From positions 86,411,995 through 86,475,994 of the forward strand of contig NW_026262690.1 in assembly GCF_021869535.1 (NCBI RefSeq): 64,000 nucleotides of DNA, given 5' to 3'. Within the stretch, counting starts at the first letter, position 1. Every line of letters begins with the position of its first letter. Under the pieces are notes generated by a model, which was given only the letters and a program-made list of their open reading frames with translations, was not told the origin of the DNA and searched no databases. The DNA comes from Mytilus californianus (Eukaryota > Mollusca > Bivalvia > Mytilida > Mytilidae). The position numbers were made by a program, and so were the translations under genes. Of this stretch, positions 34,745-49,719 are shown piece after piece.

Positions 34745-35205
34745 TCGAGAATATCTAATTATTTATGTATTCATAAATAGATCTTCGACAACTGTCTTTA
34801 AAAAGACATGCTTTTGAATAAAGCAATATATAGTAGCACTATTATCGATCTATTTATTTATGTATTTATAAATATATTTTCGACAACTGTCTTTAAAAAG
34901 ACATGCTTTTGAATAAAGCAATATATAGTAGCACTATTATAAATCTATATATATATCAATATATATTTGAAAATAGTCTTTAAAAAGACATGCTTTTGAA
35001 TAAAGCAATATATAGTAGCACTATTATAAATCTATATATATATATCAATATATATTTGAAAATTGTCTTTAAAAAGACATGCTTTTGAATAAAGCAATAT
35101 ATAGTAGCACTATTATAAATCTATATATATATATCAATATATATTTGAAAACTGTCTTTAAAAAAACATGCTTTTGAATAAAGCAATATATAGTAGCACT
35201 ATTAT
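34745..35205. repeat. five 87-95-bp hairpin-rich tandem units
   Basis: Units are marked by GACATGCTTTTGAATAAAGC near 34805, 34900, 34987, 35076 and (with one change) 35165. Each has two short hairpins: GTCTTTAAAAAGAC (6-bp stem) and GCTTTTGAATAAAGC (5-bp stem), followed by AATATATAGTAGCACTATTA. The last unit runs without a gap into the first 52-bp satellite unit, in the shared context ATTATAGACTAATACACG. No coding content. Confidence 0.9.
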
Positions 35206-38200
35206 AGACTAATACACGATTATAATCTACATCCACCACCATAAAGACTAATACACGACTATAATCTACATCCACCACCATACCCGTGGAATATAAAGAC
35301 TAATACACGATTATAATCTACATCCACCACCATACCCGTGGTATATAAAGACTAATACACGATTATAATCTACATCCACCACCATACCCGTGGTAGTAGT
35401 ATATAAAGACTAATACACGATTATAATATACATCCACCACCATACCCGTGGTATATAAAGACTAATACACGACTATAATCTACATCCACCACCATACCCG
35501 TGGTAGTAGTATATAAAGACTAATACACGATTATAATATACATCCACCACCATACCCGTGGTATATAAAGACTAATACACGACTATAATCTACATCCACC
35601 ACCATACCCGTGGTATATAAAGACTAATACACGACTATAATCTACATCCACCACCATACCCGTGGTAGTAGTATATAAAGACTAATACACGATTATAATA
35701 TACATCCACCACCATACCCGTGGTATATAAAGACTAATACACGACTATAATCTACATCCATCACTATATCCGTGGTACATAAAGACTAATACTCGATTAT
35801 AATCTACATCCACCACCATACCCTTCGTATATTAAGACTAATATACGATTATAATCTACATTCACCACCATACCCGTGGTACATAAAGACTAATACTCGA
35901 TTATAATCTACATCCAACACCATACCCTTCGTATATTAAGACTAATATACGATTATAATCTACATCCACCACCATACCCGTGGTATATAAAGACTAATAC
36001 ACGATTATAATATACATCCATCACCATACCCGTGGTATACAAAGACTAATACACGACTTTAATCCACATCCACCTCTATACCTGTGGTATATAAAGACTA
36101 ATACACGATTATAATATACATCCACCACCATACCCGTGGTATATAAAGATTAATACACGATTATAATCTACATCCACCACCATACCCGTGGTATATAAAG
36201 ACTAATACACGATTATAATCTACATCCACCACCATACCCGTGGTATATAAAGACTAGTACACGATCATAATCTACATTCACCACCATACCCGTGATATAT
36301 AAAGACTAATACACGATTATAATCTACATCCACAACCATACCCGTGGTATATAAAGACTAATACACGATTATAATCTACATCCACCACCATACCCGTGGT
36401 ATATAAAGACTAGTACACGATCATAATCTACATCCACCACGATACCCGTGGTATATAAAGACTAGTACACGATCATAATCTACATCCATCACCATACCCG
36501 TGATATATAAAGACTAGTACACGATCATAATCTACATCCACCACGATACCCGTGGTATATAAAGACTAGTACACGATTATAATCTACATCCACCACCATA
36601 CCCTTCGTATATTAAGACTAATACACGATTATAATCTACATCCACCACCATACCCGTGGTATATAAAGACTAATACACGATTATAATCTACATCCACCAC
36701 CATAACCGTGGTATATAAAGACTAATGCACGATTATAATCTACATCCACCACCATACCCGTGGTATATAAAGACTAATGCACGACTATAATCTTCATCCA
36801 TCACCATACCCGTGGTATATAAAGACTAATACACGATTATAATCTACATCCACCACTATACCTGTGGTATATAAAGACTAATACACGAATATAATCTACA
36901 TCCACCACCATACCCGTGGTATATAAAGACTAATACACGATTATAATCTACATCCACCACCATACCCGTGGTATATAAAGACTAATGCACGATTATAATC
37001 TACATCCACCACCATACCCGTGGTATATAAAGACTAATGCACGACTATAATCTTCATCCATCACCATACCCGTGGTATATAAAGACTAATACACGATTAT
37101 AATCTACATCCACCACCATACCCGTGGTATATAAAGACTAGTACACGATCATAATCTACATTCACCACCATACCCGTGATATATAAAGACTAATACACGA
37201 TTATAATCTACATCCACCACCATACCCGTGGTATATAAAGATTAATACACGATTATAATCTACATCCACCACCATACCCTTCGTATATTAAGACTAATAC
37301 ACGATTATAATCTACATCCACCACCATACCCGTGGTATATAAAGACTAATACACGATTATAATCTACATCCACCACCATAACCGTGGTATATAAAGACTA
37401 ATGCACGATTATAATCTACATCCACCACCATACCCGTGGTATATAAAGACTAATGCACGACTATAATCTTCATCCATCACCATACCCGTGGTATATAAAG
37501 ACTAATACACGATTATAATCTACATCCACCACTATACCTGTGGTATATAAAGACTAATACACGAATATAATCTACATCCACCACCATACCCGTGGTATAT
37601 AAAGACTAATACACGATTATAATCTACATCCACCACCATACCCGTGGTATATAAAGACTAATGCACGATTATAATCTACATCCACCACCATACCCGTGGT
37701 ATATAAAGACTAATGCACGACTATAATCTTCATCCATCACCATACCCGTGGTATATAAAGACTAATACACGACTATAATCTACATCCATCACTATACCTG
37801 TGGTATATAAAGACTAATACACGATTATAATATACATCCACCACCATACCCGTGGTATATAAAGACTAGTACACGATCATAATCTACATCCACCACGATA
37901 CCCGTGGTATATAAAGACTAGTACACGATCATAATCTACATCCATCACTATACCCGTGGTATATAAAGACTAGTACACGATCATAATCTACATCCACCAC
38001 CATACCCGTGGTATATAAAGACTAGTACACGATCATAATCTACATCCATCACTATACCCGTGGTATATAAAGACTAATACACGATAATAATATACATCCA
38101 CCACCATACCCGTGGTATATAAAGACTAATACACGACTATTATATACATCCACCACCATACCCGTGGTATATAAAGACTAGTACACGATTATAATCTACA

Positions 38201-40333
38201 TCCACCACCATACCCGTGGTATATAAAGATTAATACACGATTATAATATACATCCACCACCATACCCGTGGTATATAAAGACTAATACACGATTACAATC
38301 TACATCCACCACCATACCTGTGGTATATAAAGATTAATACACGATTATAATATACATCCAACACCATACCAGTGGTATATAAAGACTAATGCACGGCTAT
38401 AATCTACATCCATCACCATACCCGTGGTATATAAAGACTAATACACGATTATAATCTACATCCATCACCATACCCATGGTACATAAAGACTAATACTCGA
38501 CTATAATATACATCCATCACCATACCCGTGGTATATAAAGACTAGTACACGACTATAATCTACAACCACCACCATACCCGTGGTATATAAAGACTAATAC
38601 ACGATTATAATCTACATCCACCACCATACCCGTGGTATATAAAGACTAATACACGACTATAATCTACATCCACCACTATACCCTTGGTACATAAAGACTA
38701 ATACTCGACTATAATCAACATCCATCACTATACCCGTTGTATATAAAGACTAGTACACGACTATAATCTACATCCATCACTATACCCGTGGTACATAAAG
38801 ACTAATATTCGACTATAATCTACATTTAACACCATACCCTTCGTATATTAAGACTAATACACGATTATAATCTACATCTATCACCATATCCGTGGTATAT
38901 AAAGACCAATACACGATTATAATCTACATCCATCACCATACCCGTGGTACATAAAGACTAATACACGACTATAATCTACATCCACCACTATACCCGTGGT
39001 ATACAAAGACTAATACACGACTATAATCTACATCCATCACCATACCCGTGGTACATAAAGACTATTACACGATTATAATCTACATCCACCACCATACCCG
39101 TGGTATATAAAGACTAATACACGACTATAATCTACATCCACAACCATACCCGTGGTATATAAAGACTACTAGTAATACACGACTATAATCTACATCCACC
39201 ACCATACCCGTGGTATATAAAGACTAATACACGATTATAATTTACATCCACCACCATACCCGTGGTATATAAAGACTAATACACGATTATAATCTACATC
39301 CATCACCATACCCGTGGTATATAAAGACTAATACACGATTATAATCTACATCCACCACCATACCCGTGGTATATAAAGACTAATGCACGGCTATAATCTA
39401 CATCCATCACCATACCCGTGGTATATAAAGACTAATACACGATTATAATCTACATCCATCACCATACCCGTGGTACATAAAGACTAATACTCGACTATAA
39501 TATACATCCATCACCATACCCGTGGTATATAAAGACTAGTACACGACTATAATCTACAACCACCACCATACCCGTGGTATATAAAGACTAATACACGATT
39601 ATAATCTACATCCACCACCATACCCGTGGTATATAAAGACTAATACACGACTATAATCTACATCCACCACTATACCCTTGGTACATAAAGACTAATACTC
39701 GACTATAATCAACATCCATCACTATACCTGTTGTATATAAAGACTAGTACACGACTATAATCTACATCCATCACTATACCCGTGGTACATAAAGACTAAT
39801 ATTCGACTATAATCTACATCCAACACCATACCCTTCGTATATTAAGACTAATACACGATTATAATCTACATCTATCACCATATCCGTGGTATATAAAGAC
39901 CAATACACGATTATAATCTACATCCATCACCATACCCGTGGTACATAAAGACTAATACACGACTATAATCTACATCCACCACTATACCCGTGGTATACAA
40001 AGACTAATACACGACTATAATCTACATCCATCACCATACCCGTGGTACATAAAGACTATTACTCGACTATAATCTACATCCATCACCATACCCGTGGTAT
40101 ATAAAGACTAATACACGACTATAATCTACATCCAACACCATACCCGTGGTATATAAAGACTAATACACGACTATAATCTACATCCACCACCATTACCGTG
40201 GTATACAAAAACTAAGGCACGATTATAATCTACATCCACCACCTTACCCGTGGTATACAAAGACTAAGGCACGATTATAATCTACATCCATCACCATACC
40301 CGTGGTATATATAAAGACTAAAACACGACTATA

Positions 40334-40539
40334 CTGTAAATTCAGAAATTATTGCGAGGTTTTTATTATTGCGATAAATGCGACAGAGTAATAAACGCAA
40401 TAATTTAAACTCGCATTTTGAAATATTTTATATGAACTGAACAGGATTTTTCTTAAAATCGTAAAAATTAAAATCGCATTTAAGTCTAAAATGACAAAAT
40501 CGCATTAATAAATGCACGCAATAATTTCCGAATTTACAG
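40334..40539. mobile_element. 206-bp MITE inserted in the satellite, TA target duplication
   Basis: The ends CTGTAAATTCAGAAATTATT and (right end, plus strand) AATAATTTCCGAATTTACAG are inverted repeats with one mismatch over about 23 bp. They are flanked on both sides by TA (40332-40333 and 40540-40541). The interior is rich in ATTGCG / CGCAAT and has no frame. The interrupted satellite unit is intact in the paralogous copy at about 45415-45435, which gives a natural empty site showing a single TA. A TA duplication and short inverted ends fit the Tc1/mariner superfamily; no transposase is present. Confidence 0.93.
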
Positions 40540-41826
40540 TAATCTACATACACCACCATACCCGTGGTACATAAAGACTAATACTCGATTATAATCTACA
40601 TCCAACACCATACCCTTCGTATATAAAGATTAACACACGATAAAAATCTACATCCACCACCATACCCGTGGTAAATCAAGACTAATACACTATTATAATC
40701 TACATCCACCACCATACCCGTGGTATATAAAGACTATTACAAGACTATAATCTGAATCTACCAACCTACCCTTCGTATATGAAGACTAATACACGATTAT
40801 AATCTACATCCATCACCATACCCGTGGTATATAAAACCTAATACACGATTATAATATACATCCAACACCATACCCGTGGTATATAGAGACTAATACATGA
40901 CTATAATTTACATCCACCACCATAAACTTCGTATATAAAAACTAATACACGATTAAAATCTACATCCACCACCATACCCGTGGTATATAAAGACTAATAC
41001 ACGATTATAATCTACATCCACCACCATACCCGTGGTATACAAAGACTAAGGCACGATTGTAATCTCCATCCACCACCATACCCGTGGTATATAAAGACTA
41101 AAACAAGACTATAATCTACATCCACCACCATACCCGTGGTATATAAAGACTAGTGCACGACTATAATCTACATCCACCACCATACCCGTGGTATATAAAG
41201 ACTAATAAACGACTATGATCTACATCCACCACAATACCCGTGGTATACAAAGACTAATACACGCAATAATGTACTTCCACCACCATACTCCTGGTATATA
41301 AATACTAATACACGACTATTATATACATCCACCACCATACACGTGGTATATAAAGACTAATACTCGACTATTATCTACATCCACCACCATACCCGTGGTA
41401 TATAAAGACTAATAAACGACTATGATATACATCCACTACCATACCCGTGGTATATAAAGACTGATACACGACTATAATCTACATCCACCACAAAACCCGT
41501 GGTATATAAAGACTAATAAACGACTATGATCTACATCCACCACCATACCCGTGGTATACAAAGACTAATACACGACTATAATCTACTTCTACCACCATCC
41601 CGTGGTATATAAAGACTAATACACGACTATAATATACATCCACCACCATACACGTGGTATATAAAGACTAATACTCCACTATAATTTACATCCACCACCA
41701 TACCCGTGGTATATAAAGACTAATACACGATTATAATCTACATCCATCACCAAACCCGTGGTACATAAAGACTTATACACGATTATAATCTACATCCACC
41801 ACCATACCCGTGGTATATAAAGACTA

Positions 41827-41886
41827 GTAGGCCCGAGAACACAGTTATTTCGTAGTGCATTTCTTTTAGACAATAAATTCAAATTA
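41827..41886. repeat. 60-bp non-satellite insert, copy 1
   Basis: GGCCCGAGAACACAGTTATT begins a segment of about 60 bp that is foreign to the 52-bp unit and is followed by a resumed unit at TATATAAAG. The identical insert, with the same flanks, recurs at 47646-47705, so it moved as passenger in the block duplication. It resembles a fragment of a dispersed mollusc repeat. Confidence 0.8.
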
Positions 41887-44800
41887 TATAAAGACTAATG
41901 CACGATTATAATCTACATCCACCACCATAGAGACTAATACACGACTATAATCTACATCCACCACCATACCCGTGGTATATAAAGCCTAATACACGATTAT
42001 AATCTACATCCACCACCATACTCGTGGTATTTAAGGACTAATACACTATTATAAATTACATCCATCACCATACCCGTGGTATATAAAGACTAATACATGA
42101 TTATAATCTACATCCATCACCATACCCGTGGTACATAAAGACTAATACTCGATTATAATCTACATCTAACACCATACCCTTCGTATATAAAGATTAATAC
42201 ACGATAAAAATGTACATCCACCACCATACCCGTGGTACATAAAGACTAATACACGATTATAATCTACATCCACCACTATACCCGTGGTATATAAAGACTA
42301 CTAGTAATACACGACTATAATCTACATCCACCACCATACCCGTGGTATATAAAGACTAATACACGATTATAATTTACATCCACCACCATACCCGTGGTAT
42401 ATAAAGACTAATACACGATTATAATCTACATCCATCACCATACCCGTGGTATATAAAGACTAATACACGATTATGATCTACATCCACCACCATACCCGTG
42501 GTATATAAAGACTAATCCACGATTATAGTATACATCCACCACCATACCCGTGGTACATAAAGACTAATACACGACTATAATCTACATCCAACACCATACC
42601 CGTGGTATATAAAGACTAATACACGATTATAATACACATCCACCACCATACCCGTGGTATATAAAGACTAATACACGACTATAATCTACATCCAACACCA
42701 TACCCGGGGTATATAAAGACTAGTACACGACTATAATCTACATCCACCACCATACCCGTGGTATATAAAGACTAATACACGATTATAATCTACATCCACC
42801 ACATACCCGTGGTATATAAAGATTAATACACGATTATAATCTACATCCATCACCATACCCGTGGTACATAAAGACTATTACACGATTATAATCTACATCC
42901 ACAACCATACCCGTGGTATATAAAGACTAATACACGACTATAATCTTCATCCACCACCATACCCGTGGTACATAAAGACTATTACACGATTATAATCTAC
43001 ATCCACCACGATACCCGTGGTATATAAAGACTAATACACGACTAAAATCTTCATCCATCACCATACCCGTGGTATATAAAGACTAATACACGACTATAAT
43101 CTACATCCACCACCATACCCGTGGTACATAAAGACTAATACACGATTATAATCTACATCCGCCACCATACCCTTGGTACATAAAGACTAATACACGACTA
43201 TAATCTTCATGCATCACCATACCCGTGGTATATAAAGACTAATACACGACTATAATCTACATCCACCACCATACCCGTGGTACATAAAGACTAATACACG
43301 ATTATAATCTACATCCATCACCATACCCGTGGTATATAAAGACTAATGCACGATTATAATCTACATCCATCACCATACCCGTGGTATATAAAGACTAATA
43401 CACGATTATAATCTACATCCATCACCATGCCCGTGGTATATAAAGACTAATACACGATTATAATCTACATCCGCCACCATACCCTTGGTACATAAAGACT
43501 AATACACGACTATAATCTTCATCCATCACCATACCCGTGGTATATAAAGACTAATACACGACTATAATCTACATCCACAACCATACCCGTGGTATATAAA
43601 GACTAATACACGATTATAATCTACATCCATCACCATACCCGTGGTATATAAAGACTAATACACGATTATAATCTACATCCATCACCATACCCGTGGTATA
43701 TAAAGACTAATGCACGACTATAATCTACATCCACCACCATACCCGTGGTATATAAAGACTAATACACGATTATGATCTACATCCACCACCATACCCGTGG
43801 TATATAAAGACTAATACACGATTATAATCTACATCCACAACCATACCCGTGGTATATAAAGACTAATACACGATTATAATCTACCACCACCACCATACTC
43901 GTGGTATATAAAGACTAATACACGACTATAATCTACATCCACCACCATACCCGTGGTATATAAAGTCTAATACACGATTATAATATACATCCACCACCAT
44001 ACCCGTGGTATATAAAGACTAATACACGATTATAATCTACATCCGCCACCATACCCTTGGTATATAAAGACTAATACACGATTATAATCTACATCCATCA
44101 CCATACCCGTGGTATATAAAGACTAATGCACGACTATAATCTACATCCACCACCATACCCGTGGTATATAAAGACTAATGCACGACTATAATATACATCC
44201 ACCACCATACCCGTGGTATATAAAGACTAGTACACGACTATAATCTACATCCACCACCATACCCGTGGTATACAAAGACTAATACACGACTATAATCTAC
44301 ATCCACCATCATACCCGTGGTATATTAAGACTAATACACGATTATAATATACATCCACCACCATACCCGTGGTATACAAAGACTAATACACGATTATAAT
44401 CTACATCCAACACCATACCCTTCGTATATAGAGACTAGTACACGACTATAATCTACATCCACCACCATACCCGTGGTATATAAAGACTAATAAACGACTA
44501 TGATCTACATCCACAGCCATATCCGTGGTATACAAAGACTAATACACGATTATAATCTACATCTACCACCATAAAGACTAATACACGACTATAATCTACA
44601 TCCACAACCATACCCGTGTTATATAAAGACTCATACACGATTATAATCTATATCCACCACCATACCCGTGGTATATAAAGACTAATACACGATTATAATA
44701 TACATCCACCACTGTACCCGTGGTATATAAAGACTAATACACGACTATAATCTCCATCCACCACTATACTCGTGGTATATAAAGACTAATACACGATTAT

Positions 44801-47645
44801 AATATACATCCACCACCATACCCGTGGTATACAAAGACTAATACACGATTATAATATACATCCAACACCATACCCTTCGTGTATAAAGACTAGTACACGA
44901 CTATAATCTACATTCACAACCATACCCGTGTTATATAAAGACCAATACACGATTATAATCTACATCCACCACCATACCCGTGATATATAAAAACTAATAC
45001 ATGATTATAATCTACATCCACAACCGTACCCGTGGTATACAAAGACTAAGGCACGATTATAATCTACAACCAACACCATACCCGTGGTATATAAAGACTA
45101 ATACACGATTATAATCTACATCCACCACCATACCCGTGGTTTTTAAAGACTAATACACGACTATAATCTACATCCAACACCATACCCGTGGTATATAAAG
45201 ACTAATACACGACTATAATCTACATCCAACACCATACCCGTGGTATATAAAGACTAGTACACGACTATAATCTACATCCACCACCATTACCGTGGTATAC
45301 AAAGACTAAGGCACGATTATAATCTACATCCACCACCATACCCGTGGTATACAAAGACTAAGGCACGATTATAATCTACATCCATCACCATACCCGTGGT
45401 ATATATAAAGACTAAAACACGACTATAATCTACATACACCACCATACCCGTGGTACATAAAGACTAATACTCGACTATAATCTACATCCAACACCATACC
45501 CTTCGTATATAAAGATTAATACACGATAAAAATCTACATCCACCACCATACCCGTGGTAAATCAAGACTAATACACGATTATAATCTACATCCACCACCA
45601 TACCCGTGGTATATAAAGACTATTACAAGACTATAATCTGCATCTACCAACCTACCCTTCGTATATGAAGACTAATACACGATTATAATCTACATCCATC
45701 ACCATACCCGTGGTATATAAAACCTAATACACGATTATAATATACATCCAACACCATACCCGTGGTATATAGAGACTAATACACGACTATAATTTACATC
45801 CACCACCATTCACTTCGTATATAAAAACTAATACACGATTAAAATCTACATCCACCACCATACCCGTGGTATATAAAGACTAATACACGATTATAATCTA
45901 CATCCACCACCATACCCGTGGTATACAAAGACTAAGGCACGATTGTAATCTACATCCACCACCATACCCGTGGTATATAAAGACTAATACAAGACTATAA
46001 TCTACATCCACCACCATACCCGTGGTATATAAAGACTAGTGCACGACTATAATCTACATCCACCACCATACCCGTGGTATATAAAGACTAATAAACGACT
46101 ATGATCTACATCCACCACAATACCCGTGGTATACAAAGACTAATACACGCAATAATGTACTTCCACCACCATACTCCTGGTATATAAATACTAATACACG
46201 ACTATTATATACATCCACCACCATACACGTGGTATATAAAGACTAATACTCGACTATTATCTACATCCACCTTCATACCCGTGGTATATAAAGACTAATA
46301 AACGACTGTGATATACATCCACTACCATACCCGTGGTATATAAAGACTGATACACGACTATAATCTACATCCACCACAAAACCGTGGTATATAAAGACTA
46401 ATAAACGACTATGATCTACATCCACCACCATACCCGTGGTATACAAAGACTAATACACGACTATAATCTACTTCTACCACCATCCCGTGGTATATAAAGA
46501 CTAATACACGACTATAATATACATCCACCACCATACACGTGGTATATAAAGACTAATACTCCACTATAATCTACATCCACCACCATACCCGTGGTATATA
46601 AAGACTAATACACGATTATAATCTACATCCATCACCATACCCGTGGTATATAAAACCTAATACACGATTATAATATACATCCAACACCATACCCGTGGTA
46701 TATAGAGACTAATACACGACTATAATTTACATCCACCACCATTCACTTCGTATATAAAAACTAATACACGATTAAAATCTACATCCACCACCATACCCGT
46801 GGTATATAAAGACTAATACACGATTATAATCTACATCCACCACCATACCCGTGGTATACAAAGACTAAGGCACGATTGTAATCTACATCCACCACCATAC
46901 CCGTGGTATATAAAGACTAATACAAGACTATAATCTACATCCACCACCATACCCGTGGTATATAAAGACTAGTGCACGACTATAATCTACATCCACCACC
47001 ATACCCGTGGTATATAAAGACTAATAAACGACTATGATCTACATCCACCACAATACCCGTGGTATACAAAGACTAATACACGCAATAATGTACTTCCACC
47101 ACCATACTCCTGGTATATAAATACTAATACACGACTATTATATACATCCACCACCATACACGTGGTATATAAAGACTAATACTCGACTATTATCTACATC
47201 CACCTTCATACCCGTGGTATATAAAGACTAATAAACGACTGTGATATACATCCACTACCATACCCGTGGTATATAAAGACTGATACACGACTATAATCTA
47301 CATCCACCACAATACCCGTGGTATATAAAGACTAATAAACGACTATGATCTACATCCACCACCATACCCGTGGTATACAAAGACTAATACACGACTATAA
47401 TCTACTTCTACCACCATCCCGTGGTATATAAAGACTAATACACGACTATAATATACATCCACCACCATACACGTGGTATATAAAGACTAATACTCCACTA
47501 TAATTTACATCCACCACCATACCCGTGGTATATAAAGACTAATACACGATTATAATCTACATCCATCACCAAACCCGTGGTACATAAAGACTTATACACG
47601 ATTATAATCTACATCCACCACCATACCCGTGGTATATAAAGACTA

Positions 47646-47705
47646 GTAGGCCCGAGAACACAGTTATTTCGTAGTGCATTTCTTTTAGACAATAAATTCA
47701 AATTA
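47646..47705. repeat. 60-bp non-satellite insert, copy 2
   Basis: Same insert and flanks as at 41827-41886, offset by 5819 bp. It marks the far part of the duplicated satellite block. Confidence 0.8.
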
Positions 47706-49719
47706 TATAAAGACTAATGCACGATTATAATCTACATCCACCACCATAGAGACTAATACACGACTATAATCTACATCCACCACCATACCCGTGGTATATA
47801 AAGCCTAATACACGATTATAATCTACATCCACCACCATACTCGTGGTATATAAGGACTAATACACTATTATAAATTACATCCATCACCATACCCGTGGTA
47901 CATAAAGACTAATACATGATTATACTCTACATCCATCACCATACCCGTGGTACATAAAGACTAATACTCGATTATAATCTACATCTAACACCATACCCTT
48001 CGTATATAAAGATTAATACACGATAAAAATGTACATCCACCACCATACCCGTGGTACATAAAGACTAATACACGATTATAATCTACATCCACCACCATAC
48101 CCGTGGTATATAAAGACTAATACACGACTATAATCTACATCCACCACCATACCCGTGGTATATAAAGACTACTAGTAATACACGACTATAATCTACATCC
48201 ACCACCATACCCGTGGTATATAAAGACTAATACACGATTATAATCTACATCCACCACCATACCCGTGGTATATAAAGACTAATACACGATTATAATCTAC
48301 ATCCATCACCATACCCGTGGTACATAAAGACTAATACACGATTATAATATACATCCACAACCATACCCGTGGTATATAAAGACTAATACACGACTATAAT
48401 ATACATCCACCACCATACCCGTGGTATATAAAGACTAATACACGATAATAATATACATCCACCACCATACCCGTGGTACATAAAGACTAATACACGACTA
48501 TAATCTACATCCAACACCATACTCGTGGTATATAAAGACTAATACACGATTATAATACACATCCACCACCATACCCGTGGTATATAAAGACTAATACACG
48601 ACTATAATCTACATCCAACACCATACTCGTGGTATATAAAGACTAATACACGATTATAATACACATCCACCACCATACCCGGGGTATATAAAGACTAGTA
48701 CACGACTATAATCTACATCCACCACCATACCCGTGGTATATAAAGACTAATACACGATTATAATACACATCCACCACCATACCCGTGGTATATAAAGACT
48801 AATACACGATTATAATACACATCCAACACCATACCCGGGGTATATAAAGACTAGTACACGACTATAATCTACATCCAACACCATACTCGTGGTATATAAA
48901 GACTAATACACGATTATTATACACATCCACCACCATACCCGTGGTATATAAAGACTAATACACGACTATAATCTACATCCAACACCATACCCGGGGTATA
49001 TAAAGACTAGTACACGACTATAATATACATCCATCACCATACCCGTGGTATATAAAGACTAATACACGATAATAATATACATCCACCACCATACCCGTGG
49101 TACATAAAGACTAATACACGACTATAATCTACATCCAACACCATACTCGTGGTATATAAAGACTAATACACGATTATAATACACATCCACCACCATACCC
49201 GTGGTATATAAAGACTAATACACGACTATAATCTACATCCAACACCATACCCGGGGTATATAAAGACTAGTACACGACTATAATCTACATCCACCACCAT
49301 ACCCGTGGTATATAAAGACTAATACACGATTATAATCTACATCCACCACCATACCCGTGGTATATAAAGACTAATACACGATTATAATATACATCCAACA
49401 CCATACCCGTGGTACATAAAGACTAGTACACGATTATAATATACATCCACCACCATACCCGTGGTATATAAAGACCAATTCACGATTATAATCTACACCT
49501 ATCACCATACCCGTGGTATATAAAGACTAATGCACGATAATAATCTACATCTATCACCATACCCGTGGTATATAAAGACTAATACACGACTATAATCTAC
49601 ATCCAACACCATACCCATGGTATATAAAGACTAATACACGATTATAATCTACATCTACCACCATAAAGACTAGTACAGTGGTCATAGTATGGAACGCCAA
49701 AACTGTCTTATTATGCCCA

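Larger units (their letters stand above)
35206..49676. repeat. 14.5-kb satellite of 52-bp units (about 278 copies)
   Basis: The unit reads, in pieces, GTATATAAAGACTAATACAC, GATTATAATCTACATCCACC, ACCATACCCGTG, which is 52 bp. A 58-bp variant has GTGGTAGTAGTATATA. Each unit holds a perfect 10-bp palindrome GATTATAATC and a small inverted repeat TACC-CGT-GGTA. Copies differ by a few recurring substitutions (CGATT/CGACT, CCACC/CCATC, ATAC/GTAC, CCCGTGG/CCCTTCG), so variants are shared between distant blocks. Higher-order structure is present: 38391 and 39384 begin near-identical blocks about 993 bp apart; a block of about 2 kb starting near 40190 recurs at 45284; and a 933-bp block in the second copy is itself duplicated. 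The array contains one inserted MITE and two copies of a 60-bp foreign insert. It is not a CRISPR array, because there are no unique spacers. It is not coding: stops occur in all frames. Confidence 0.97.

Noticed and set aside
35206-49676. CRISPR-like array
   Set aside because: Units are contiguous 52-bp copies with shared variants and no unique spacers, no cas-like genes, and the setting is animal nuclear DNA.
35206-49676. Hammerhead ribozyme (retrozyme-type) repeat
   Set aside because: Mollusc retrozymes carry CTGATGA and GAAA core motifs; the 52-bp unit has neither.
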